This document shows positions 54,355 to 63,350 of a stretch of 64,000 bases of DNA, piece after piece. Made by a program: the position numbers and the translations under genes. The stretch's first letter is position 1. Every line of letters starts with the position of its first letter. The notes under the pieces were generated by a model. It was not told the DNA's origin. It did not search any database and was given only the letters and a program-made list of their open reading frames with translations. Source of the DNA: Athripsodes cinereus (lineage: Eukaryota > Arthropoda > Insecta > Trichoptera > Leptoceridae); contig OX388307.1 of the NCBI GenBank assembly GCA_947579605.1, positions 6,115,237 through 6,179,236 of the forward strand, in the 5' to 3' direction.

Positions 54355-54800
54355 TCTGTTAATAATAATACGACAATTTACATAGCGCCGTATGTGATAA
54401 TATCAATTCAAGGACTCTTGGTAACATCAAGGATCAACATCCACGTCCATTTTTAAAATAACATATTGTCAATAAAAAATTGTCGTCAGAAAGATAAAAT
54501 TATAATAACAAAATAATAATAATGCATGTTTAGAACATTCAGTCTATGTCAAAAAATATGATGAAAGGTGTGGCATGTGTCAAACCTTAAATAAGTTTTC
54601 ATACTTATTCTGAAACCAGATGATCAGAAAGTTTCCATATGACCAGTCATGATCACACAAAAACTTAACAGTCTAATGCCGGGAAAAATTCAACTGTCCA
54701 GATATACAGGATATCAAAGGATTAGGCTCAAAACGCGGGTTCAAAATACCAGCATTGTGCCTGAAATATCTGTGTTCAAAAACTTTCTAACAATATTACA
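54355..54800. mobile_element. Family E LINE with 5' inversion
   Basis: 54360-54520 carries the 3' UTR (TTACATAGCGCCGTATGTGA, CAACATCCACGTCCATTTTT, TTGTCGTCAGAAAGATAAA) in the same orientation as 33215, that is, minus. 54540-54790 carries the ORF part MPGKIQLSRYTGYQRIRLKT, RVQNTSIVPEISVFKNF in the opposite orientation (plus). The two parts are therefore rearranged relative to the colinear copy at 33.2-33.6 kb, with a breakpoint near 54535. Confidence 0.75.
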
Positions 54801-56229
54801 AGTATTTGTTATAATAGATTTTTGAATTTTGATGTATAAATTTACCGGTTAGTTAAATTTTTTAAAATTATTTATTAAAGATTTCGGAGTTACCCTTGTA
54901 GCTGACACGTCTAAAGGTATTATATAAACGGACCTAGAATGTCAAATTTTTTTTATTTCTCCTGCTAGTTCTGTATATTTACGTATTTTTTCTGCGACGG
55001 TTGTTTGTATATTATGTGTATTTGGGACAGCGATGTCTATTAGATACGTAATTTTATTACGTTTATCATGTAATACTTAATCGGGTCTATTATGAAGTAT
55101 TTGTCTATCTGTTATAATTGTTTTATCACAACAAATCCTATATTTTTTTTTCTAAAACCGGTTTTAATGTCATTATTATCTTCCGCACACGTAATGTAGT
55201 CATACAATTAATGTATAAACATATTGTTGATTTTCATGTAACCGGAATATAGCAGAAGAGAGTAAAGCAAATGTACAATTGAAAATAAAATGTTTTTCAA
55301 ACACATTTTCCTTTACATACATTATTGAATATTTATTCAAAATGATAATTTGAATATTCGACAGTTTCCAAAATACGACATGTTAAAGGCACCTATTATA
55401 AATGCACATAAATATTATACTATATTTTATTTTCTATTTTCAGCGCGACATGTTTTCGTAAAATATATTTACATACGTCAATACTTACTTTACTTTTCGT
55501 AAGGCTTAGCGTGTTGGTAATAATCTTAACTCTTTTGAAGCGAAAAAATATGTAAGGATAGATCAGTTGCGATCAGGGGTTGGCAGAGCGTTACGTTCTC
55601 TCTGCCAACCTCACCTGGGACACGGCGTGGTGATGCAGATAGGTAGATAGTTATATTGGACTTTATTATAACAGTCGATACGGTCCCTTCCCTTTTTGCA
55701 CCAAAATTTTTGGTGCGTGGCCGCTAAATCTAGAGTGCTCCCTCGGGGCAGCATTTCTCGCTTTAATGCGACATTAAATCCTGTTTCTGCAAGTGTGTGT
55801 GTCGTTATGGAGATACATATCTCCAGGTACGACACGAGGTATGTGGCGGGCGCTGCCCTTTAAAAAAAAATCAGTCGATAATAATCTGTTTGTTAAAACA
55901 CTCAAATCAACGAGGAAAACAATTTTTTATTCAATGTCAAGGTTAATGTATACACAAGCCTATCAACTCAAATAATTTCGCATTCAGAAAAACGAAATCT
56001 TTCAAGATTTTGAATAAAAAACAATTTAATAGATCTTTTGAGACTCCAATTGAATTTCAAATACAAAGTCACTTATCGATTCTATCGATTCTTGGAATAA
56101 AATAATATATTAATATAAACAAATTTCATTGTCGCCGCGTCGAAAGAGTTTCGTTTTCACTGATTTCAGAATATTTTGTGATAGTATCTTTTATACACCT
56201 TTCACTTTTTTATATATTCGCTGAGTAAA
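54801..56229. other. Unassigned DNA
   Basis: GGTTGGCAGAG ... CTCTGCCAACC at 55576-55610 forms a perfect 11-bp stem with a 13-base loop, followed by GGGACACGGCGTGGTGATGC, which resembles the RTE-like LINE 3' block. 55690-55860 is more complex (CCGCTAAATCTAGAGTGCTC, GTGGCGGGCGCTGCCC) but not recognised. The frames at 55611 and 55793 are not convincing. Confidence 0.4.
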
Positions 56230-56500
56230 AATACTATACTATACCCTCACGCCGTCTCCCAAGTGGGGTAGGCAGAGGGAATGGAACGTCATATAGATCC
56301 ATCTTTACATACTACTTTCGCTTCTTCTACATTCTTGCAATTTCTGATACACGCACGTCGGCTCCTCTTACTCAACATAGGCCCTCCTTAAGAATTTGAT
56401 CCTCGTGACCAAAGCACGTGGTTCTCGGACGCCCGCGCATCTTCACATCCCTTCTTTCAGAAAAGTATATCCCCTTTGTCATTCTTTCTTGTGATAAAAA
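56230..56500 (-). pseudogene. LINE (RTE-like) ORF C-terminus, decayed
   Basis: ATACCCTCACGCCGTCTCCC, AGTGGGGTAGGCAGAGGGAA starts the 3' block. The coding part (complement of ACGTGGTTCTCGGACGCCCG) still shows the RPR.TW-equivalent region but no continuous frame. Confidence 0.7.
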
Positions 56501-56990
56501 TATTTATTGTATAATTTATCTATTTACCATCACGACATCTCAAGTGTTTACCCGGCATTTTCTGTAGATGGGGGGGAGGGGACAGATTTTCAATTTGTTG
56601 TTGGAGTTTGAAATGTTTCACGTTCTCCTTGTTTTGTTCAACAATTTCAAAGCCACCTCATTTTTAGACACCTGATTCTAGAGAGGAGGGCAGCTTCGCA
56701 CTTCAATGGCAATCTCTCATATTATTAATTATATGCTTGAATACTACCTTCGCCTCCTCTACTAGTTTCGAGATCTTTGAGAGGGGCAGCTTCCCTTTCT
56801 TTCCCATTAAACTTTTTTCTAGTGAAATAGCCTGTTGTAGACTAGCTGTATATCTGTCAAAAATGCAAGTCTTTCTCGCAGTGCCTATAAAATTATGATA
56901 CTCGGGAAGGGATGTGTACCTGTGTCATCGTTGAATTAATAATTAATTTAATAAATCAAATGTTTTTGTGTTAACACTTTGGAAATTCAT
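56501..56990. other. Unassigned DNA
   Basis: A GGGGGGGAGGGG tract lies at 56570-56580. No gene. Confidence 0.4.
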
Positions 56991-56994
56991 TATA

Positions 56995-57210
56995 ATTAAA
57001 ATGATTTTAAAAACACTGTATAATTTCCAAATTAAATTTATTCACCTCAAACGTTTTCGCCAAGGCTTCTACTTGGCATCATCAAGAGGACTAGCTTCTA
57101 CTTGGCATCATCAGTCCTCCTGATGATGCCAAGTAGAAGCCTTGGCGAAAACGTTTGAGGTGAATAAATTTAATTTGGAAATTATACAGTGTTTTTAAAA
57201 TCATTTTAAT
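56995..57210. repeat. Perfect 90-bp palindrome with hammerhead-like core (possible Penelope-like element)
   Basis: 56995-57084 and 57121-57210 are identical in reverse complement over 90 of 90 bases. The 36-base centre carries a third copy of CTTCTACTTGGCATCATCA and its own inner GAGGACT/AGTCCTC inverted repeat. On the plus strand CTGATGA (57120-57126) is followed by GCCAAG, a 7-base loop, CTTGGC and then GAAA (57147 onward). This resembles the conserved core of hammerhead ribozymes known in terminal repeats of Penelope-like retroelements. One extra U before stem II and no demonstrated cleavage stem keep this tentative. Confidence 0.8.
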
Positions 57211-57870
57211 AATAATTAATTATTTTTATGTTACGGCAATCCACCCGATTCGAGTGATTTGTGAATTAACAATTGAACATGTTAAATAATACAAAATAAA
57301 TATCTTGAAAATACTGTTTAAGGTATAAAAGATTACATATAGGTACTTATATCGACAAGGAAAATTCATAGATATGGAAGAAAAATAAAAGATCATTAAT
57401 TTACGAGTATTATTTAATTTAAAAATATTTTTCCTAATACTCGTACATAACAATGATGTTGAAAGTTCACCTGTTCTGAGCGTTTGAATAAAGAACAGAT
57501 TATTATAAACTAGCTTTTATAACCCGGCATTGCTTGAAGCAAAAATAAATAGGTACTCATGGTTAGTACCTAGTCACCTATACCTATTATAAGAAAATGA
57601 ATAATATCATTGTTATACTTCAATAATAATAATGGAGAGTATTTAGAGCGCCATCTTTGTGCCATAGCACCTCGAGGACGATGTATATGATATTGTTTTA
57701 TCTTCAACAAAGTTGTCTGTGTCAAGAATTTAAATTTAAATACAAAACAGCATAACATATAACACATAATCTCAGATACAAAATAATGTGTATCCGCGTC
57801 AGAAATAAAAATAAAATAATGCAATAAACCTAACAATATTGTCACAGTGGATAAAAAAGTTTGAAAAACT
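57211..57870. other. Unassigned AT-rich DNA
   Basis: Chance frames on the minus strand at 57226 and 57570 have low-complexity composition and no domain. Confidence 0.4.
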
Positions 57871-57877
57871 ATACTAT

Positions 57878-58115
57878 ACCATAGCATCACGGCACGTCCC
57901 ACTAACGGGGTAGCCAGCAGACCAGCTGCATGTTATAAACATGCAAGCTGTCCTCTACGTGTCAACAAAAAACATTCAGGATGTTGGCAAACCTCATCGT
58001 TGAAATTAAGATGTAAAATGTCTTTATTTTCTCGAACACCAGCCTCTAACAGGACACTCGAAAACTTATGGAAAAGAGTGGGAGACCAATTCTTTGCCGG
58101 AAGTTCCACGGCTAC
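57878..58115 (-). repeat. Family A, near full length
   Basis: ATAGCATCACGGCACGTCCC, GGTAGCCAGCAGACCAGCTG, ACCTCATCGTTGAAATTAAG and CCAATTCTTTGCCGGAAGTT, CCACGG follow in minus-strand family order. Confidence 0.8.
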
Positions 58116-58149
58116 GGTATTTATCATATCATACTTGATAAAAAAAAAA

Positions 58150-58400
58150 TTCAATAATAATAATAATATTCTTTATTAAAAATAATACTGTTCACAATCA
58201 TATCACACACATGAAAATATATAAAAACATGCACAAATATCTGTCTACCACACTAGCCGCAAGGCTGTGTTGTGGCAGGATAACAATGGATTTATATACC
58301 CAACAATCGACTTATCCTGTCAAGCGAAAATTAGACAATCAAATATACAAGCAAAAACATAACAAAATATGCAAAATAAAATGTACCTAAGTATATAAAT
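58150..58400 (-). mobile_element. LINE tail of unknown family
   Basis: AATAATAATAATATTCTTTA at the left leads into ACCACACTAGCCGCAAGGCT, GTGTTGTGGCAGGATAACAA, more complex than its surroundings. It resembles a minus-strand 3' UTR with an ATT-type tail. No coding part is recognised. Confidence 0.4.
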
Positions 58401-58627
58401 TAAATTAAAAAAAGATAAAATATGTACACAAAAATAAAAGAATAAAATGAAATATAAGAGTTAGTGGTTGAGTTAGTAGGTACACAAATCAGAAAGTGAG
58501 TCAGAAAAATTAAGTAAGTCAGCGAGTTAGCAGGGATTGAATCAGTGAATGTGTTAGTACAAATTTTCAAGTTAGTGTAAATAATCAAGTTCGAGACTAA
58601 TCTGTTGACTTTGTGTCCAAATATTAT

Positions 58628-59221
58628 CAAATAGTTTTTAAAATTCAATAATTATACAATAACTTAAAATTATTGTATATAATCTGTTGACTTTGTGTCC
58701 AAATATCTCTGATATAAGTTTCATTGACTTGTACACTGTGGTTTTAAGCACCTCAAATAAAATTATAAAATTTTTTATAAAATTTTATAATTTTAATAAA
58801 ATTTTTATTTTAATAAAATTTTAAAATAATTAAAATTATTAATAATTTAATAATTTTAAAATAATTAAAAAATAATTTTAAAATAATTAAAAAATAATTT
58901 TAAAATAATAAATAAAATTTTAAAATTATAAAATTTTTTATAAAATTTTTAATAAAATTATAAAATTTTATAATTTCTTATAAAAAATTTTATATTATAA
59001 ATTTTTTTATAAAATTTTATAAAATTTATAATTTATATTTAATTTTATTTATTTATTTTATTTAATTATACTTATTTAAAATTTATAGAACAAATAGTTT
59101 TTAAAATTCAATAATTATACAATAACTTAAAATTATTGTATATAATCTGTTGACTTTGTGTCCAAATATCTCTGATATAAGTTTCATTGACTTGTACACT
59201 GTGGTTTTAGGCACCTCAAAT
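58628..59221. repeat. 131-bp direct repeats around a nearly pure A/T block
   Basis: 58628-58758 and 59091-59221 are the same 131-bp sequence (CAAATAGTTTTTAAAATTCA ... GTTTTAAGCACCTCAAAT) with about one mismatch (AAGCA against AGGCA). Between them, 58759-59090 has only a handful of G or C bases in 332. It is built of AAATTTTATAA, AATAATTTTAAAAT and similar words with many small palindromes. Part of the 131-bp unit recurs inverted at 28738-28785. Confidence 0.92.
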
Positions 59222-59404
59222 TTATATTTTACTATGATTTTTTGGCTTGTAATAAATAAAAAATTAGTATTGATTGGGTGCACTATAGAACAAATAGTTT
59301 TACGGGTAGGGTACATATTAATTTGTTTAATCGAATATAAATAATATTATATCCTCATTTAAAAATTATTGTGTTTAAATTTGTATTATCTTATTAATTA
59401 ATGG

Positions 59405-59545
59405 GTTAGTTGGAAGATATCGCTTCTGCGATAAACTCTCCCACTGCACAATATCATTTATTTGTAGGTATCACATTATTTTATAGCTTTGTAATTATGT
59501 ATGCTCTTTTTTGTGTAATAAAGTTTATTATTATTATTATCTTAT
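59405..59545 (+). mobile_element. LINE 3' end (family B)
   Basis: GTTAGTTGGAAGATATCGCT, GCGATAAACTCTCCCACTGC, TTTTTTGTGTAATAAAGTTT and ATTATTATTATTATC close the 3' end. This is the best match to 3313-3480. Confidence 0.8.
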
Positions 59546-60365
59546 TATGATTTTTGTCGACAAGCAATATTCTACGAAATCAAACAATGCTCTTTTTCAC
59601 ACTACCAATTTACATTAAATCTGTCAAAACATTGATCAATAATGATCTAAAGTCAAAGATTAGAGATTATGTCAGAGTTTATGATCAGCTGTAAGAAACT
59701 CAAAGTTTATTTATTGTCAATAACACATTATTATGTTATATGATTGTTATTTTTGTTTGATTTCAATGGCATTCACAGTTTGTGATAATTACGCGACATA
59801 TACGAATGAATGCCTTCGTTACCCTCCTTCGGACGGGAGGAATATTTCTTTGGAGAATGCTCCGAATTGTCACCGAATGATTGAAGATTGATTATTGACG
59901 TTTTCATCCAACTGTGTAGATGCTGCATTTGACAATATTACGAACAAGCGAATCTCGCTTCGAAACTCGAACACATCTGTGGACGATCTAATACTCGTAC
60001 AGTTAGTACGCGGCCCCGCTTCAAATTAAGCATGAAAAAGTATCATGTATATCGCAATTATTTGAATAGGTATAGTGATAAGAATGGATACAACAATACT
60101 AGACTTAATAATGTTATATGTGTTGCTATGATGACGGAACGAATCTTATTATAGAAATGATATGAGACGTCAATCGGTTTTATGAAATTTATTCATTAAA
60201 TTGTCTAATATTTTATACGTGTGTCCAGTAAATAGTTAAATATTGTACTGGTACTGTACTGGAGTACTGGATAAGTTTATTATATATACTTAAAAATAAT
60301 TATGTGGTGAACTACGTAATTATTAGCCAATAAAATCAAATAAATATTTAATATTATATAAGCTA
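59546..60365. other. Unassigned DNA
   Basis: 59800-60020 is less AT-rich (TTACCCTCCTTCGGACGGGA, GTTAGTACGCGGCCCCGCTT). No gene or known repeat is recognised. Confidence 0.4.
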
Positions 60366-60800
60366 ATTGATGTTTTTGAGTGTCCTGTTAAAGGCATAAA
60401 GACATTTTTCATTCTATTCAGTGTGCCGGTGTTTAGGTAATAGAATTTCATAATGAAATTAAAAAAAAAATGTTTTCTTGTACAATATTGTTTGTTTTGA
60501 GAGAGACGTCTTTCGTCTTACAAATACCTACCTACATTGTCGATTATTGACATAATATTATTATAAATTCAATCGGATCGAATGACAATGTCCTTGGCAA
60601 GACGAAAGATGTCTCTCTCAATAAAAAAAAAACAATAAACTCAGTGATTTTTTTAAAATTTAATTTCATTCGACATTTTACATCTTAAATTCAGAGATGA
60701 GGTTTGACACCCATCCTGTTTATCGTAATTTTCTTGGCACAAATAGGACAGCTTGCATGGTTATTGCATACGGCTGGTCTGTTATTTTGCTGTCTTGCTA
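60366..60800 (+). repeat. Family A copy split by a hairpin retroposon
   Basis: TTTTGAGTGTCCTGTTAAAG, GCATAAAGACATTTT is followed after 263 bp by GACATTTTACATCTTAAATT, CAGAGATGAGGTTTGACACC, GGACAGCTTGCATGGTTATT. Removing the insertion and one GACATTTT restores the family A order, which shows where the hairpin element landed. Confidence 0.85.
60409..60671 (-). mobile_element. Hairpin retroposon inserted in family A, 263 bp
   Basis: The tail ATTCAGTGTGCCGGTGTTTA, GGTAATAGAATTTCA is followed by the palindrome. The arm with GAGAGACGTCTTTCGTCTTA and ACATTGTCGATTATTGACA, a roughly 45-base AT-rich loop, then the return arm with TGACAATGTCC and AAGACGAAAGATGTCTCTCT, extends out to AATTTCATT. The tail is unpaired. 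GACATTTT flanks it at 60401-60408 and 60672-60679. Confidence 0.85.
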
Positions 60801-61345
60801 TTATTTTGTTTTGGGGAGTTTGTTACCTAGGTAGGTACATGATAAAATTTGATGTTATTGCGTCCAGTGAGAATTTGAAATGCCAATTAAACATACATAC
60901 ATAAATGTATAGCTAGATATGTAATATTGTTAAACTGTTGATTCTAATTTTAAACTTTATATAACATACTAAATAAGTACCCGGGCCTTCTACTTTGTAA
61001 ACTGTTATTTGTAGCATAGGTATTCCCATAGTGACGTCATTCCGTTCACCACGCATCTACGCTCAGCCACTTAGTAAGAATATTTACTTATCAATAATCC
61101 GCTATAATATGAGGCACATGCCTCCAACGGAGGCTGTTATTTATGTATTTGTAGACATTATTATGACGTAAATTATTTTGATACCATACGCGACTTAATT
61201 TAGCAAAAATACATTAAATCTTTACAAATACCTACAAGCATTTGAAGCATGCGTTGGTACTAGTTTTTTTCGTGTTTTGTTGACATCAGTCGGCGCACAT
61301 TATAAATATTTTAAACTGTTTTAAATTTATAAATATCTGTGTAAC
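60801..61345. other. Unassigned DNA
   Basis: No gene is supported. Confidence 0.4.
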
Positions 61346-61349
61346 TTCT

Positions 61350-61660
61350 TCTTCTATCAGTGCTTTATCAGGTCCCCCCGACATCAGCGACCACTCTGGA
61401 GAATGCTATTCTATCCCGCTCTGTTCGAACCAGCTCTTCCACCTGGGTTATTCCGATCCATTGCCGTATATATTACGCAGCCACGACATCTGCCTCCTTC
61501 CCACTCCACGACGTCCCTCAATCTTGCCCTCTTTTATCCACTGCAGAAACCGATATTTATCGCCTCGCAGAATGTGGCCCAAATATGAGATTTTACGAAC
61601 CTTAATATTCGTTATGAGCTCTGTATTTAAAATATCAATACATAAGATCTGTATATAAAA
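61350..61660 (-). pseudogene. RTE-like ORF tail, frameshifted copy
   Basis: The minus strand shows KVRKISYLGHILRGDKYRFL, then KEGKIEGRRGVGRRQMSWLR, NI, then after a frameshift EQSGIE-type and SGGPDKAL. It matches 15788-16200 and 37726-38080. GAAGAAG (61347-61356 on the complement) is the 3' tail. Plus-strand frames here are shadows. Confidence 0.85.
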
Positions 61661-61873
61661 CTGGTTGGTTGTTAGAAATTGCCTGCAGGCAACGAACCCG
61701 CCATCTGTACCATATAAAAATGAACAATTAAGATTATTTTATTTATTTATTTATTTCTAAAATATTAATGTCTTACTTACCTGCTGTGTATAATAATATG
61801 TAAACCATTAGTATTAGACAGACACATAATTATAACTATAGACTAGCTATAAAGAAAATAAGTATAACACTTA

Positions 61874-61991
61874 TGACCGGTTTCAATAACCTATCTATCC
61901 GTGACTGTCGATTGAAATGTATGATTTAAAATATAGAACACAATAGATTTCAATCGACAATAGTGGATAGATAGATTATTGAAACCGGCCA
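61874..61991. mobile_element. Palindromic MITE, 118 bp, TTA-flanked
   Basis: TGACCGGTTTCAATAACCTA, TCTATCC at the left and GGATAGATAGATTATTGAAA, CCGGCCA at the right are inverted repeats. They continue as GTCGATTGAAATG/GATTTCAATCGAC, so about 46 of each 59 bases pair. TTA flanks both sides (61871-61873, 61992-61994). Confidence 0.85.
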
Positions 61992-61994
61992 TTA

Positions 61995-62825
61995 GTGGAT
62001 AAGTATGTGATCTGAATATAGTCGCACATTGCGAGTAGTCGAGTCGTAATAAAATTGAACGTTGGCGAGCGTCACTTTCTGAATATTCCATAGAAATAGC
62101 AGAAAATACAAAGCATACGAAAAAAAATGATTAGAATAATGTGCTAACTTCACGTCGTTTGCTGTCTTATATTATAATGTTTCATCAACCTTTTTTCATA
62201 CGTTATTTTGAAAGTGTACTCAATCTCTTTCTTACTTACACATTTAAATGAGCAAAGGAAACAGCAGGGATAGAATGTCTCAGAACTGAAAATTTTGTGA
62301 ATAATCTATTGTTATAGTTGTCTATGGTATTCGATATTAATAATTTTATTCATAGGATAGTTGTTCTAGGCTCGGTTCATTAATATTGCTTCAATGTGCG
62401 TCACTTGACTGAATGTATGTCGGTACATATATTATTATTGTGTATTATACCTCTGTTGTTGAAAAGTTGATTCTATGGAACAAGTTAGTAGTTGCGTAGG
62501 TAATGCCTTCGAGAAAAAATTATGTAAACGTGTATGTAATTGACTCTTAAAGTTAGAGCAAGAACACATTATCTAAAATGGTGCTTTGAAATGCTACTAT
62601 TAAAATTATTCAATTGCGTTTCTTTCATATTATTTACATAATACCCCTATTCTATACTGATTCAAACTAAAACAAGAACGTTCCAAAATTCTATAATCAA
62701 GTTCACTTGAACTAACATTCGTATTCTATAATATTATACAAGTTGTATGTAATTTTAATTAGGAACAATTTTAGAGTTTATAGAATACGAGTTTATAGAG
62801 TTTGTGTATAGGAGGGACCGGTGCT
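61995..62825. other. Unassigned DNA, possible MITE at 62645-62815
   Basis: TACCCCTATTCTATAC near 62642 and GTGTATAGGAGGG near 62804, with several TATTCTATAA/TTATAGAATA words between, suggest a loose inverted-repeat element. The ends are not defined well enough to call separately. Confidence 0.4.
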
Positions 62826-62829
62826 GAAA

Positions 62830-62914
62830 ACCGACTCCCAAAAAACAAATGTTGTCTTGAAGACCGACTCCCAAAAAACAAATGTTGTCTTAAAGACCGA
62901 CTCCCAAAAGAAAG
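62830..62914. repeat. 33-bp tandem repeat, 2.5 copies
   Basis: CCGACTCCCAAAAAACAAAT then GTTGTCTTGAAGA starts at 62831 and 62864. A partial third unit at 62897 breaks off after CCGACTCCCAAAAG. Confidence 0.95.
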
Positions 62915-63025
62915 CTTATATTTAGAACTCGTTTAGGGCAGACGGAGACATAGAGGTCGGTGCAAACGTTTCAAAAATGTTATACACGAAATGCTAAAAA
63001 AGGGTAGTATTAAAATAGGTTAGTT

Positions 63026-63210
63026 CAGGGGTCGGCAACCTGCGGCGTGAGAGCCAAATTCGGCTCTTTGAATGAGAAGCTGCGGCTCTTTTGTTCCATA
63101 CGCACATACATATTTGTTGGCAAGAAAAAAAATTGTTGCTCTTTGCAAACTTTGAAATTTTGTAAATTGTAATTTTTGACTCTTCCGACTCAAAAGGTTG
63201 CCGACCCCTG
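63026..63210. mobile_element. hAT MITE, 185 bp, perfect 8-bp target duplication
   Basis: CAGGGGTCGGCAACCT at the left and AGGTTGCCGACCCCTG at the right are perfect 16-bp termini. GGTTAGTT flanks both ends (63018-63025, 63211-63218). Inside, GCGGCTCTTT/AGAGCCAAATTCGGCTCTTT motifs match the widespread hAT type with CAGGGGTCGGCAACC ends. It sits at the 5' edge of a family B LINE 3' end. Confidence 0.95.
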
Positions 63211-63350
63211 GGTTAGTTGGAAGACATCGCATTCTAGCGATAAACTCGCCCTCTCTACATTGAATTGTATAGCTGATATTTTCATGTTACTTTGTATTGA
63301 TTTGAAATGTAACCAATGTACAGGGAAGAATAAAATAAATGAATAAATTG
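63211..63350 (+). mobile_element. LINE 3' end (family B)
   Basis: GGTTAGTTGGAAGACATCGC, ATTCTAGCGATAAACTCGCC and GTACAGGGAAGAATAAAATA end AATGAATAAAT. Its upstream bases were duplicated by the hAT MITE insertion. Confidence 0.8.
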
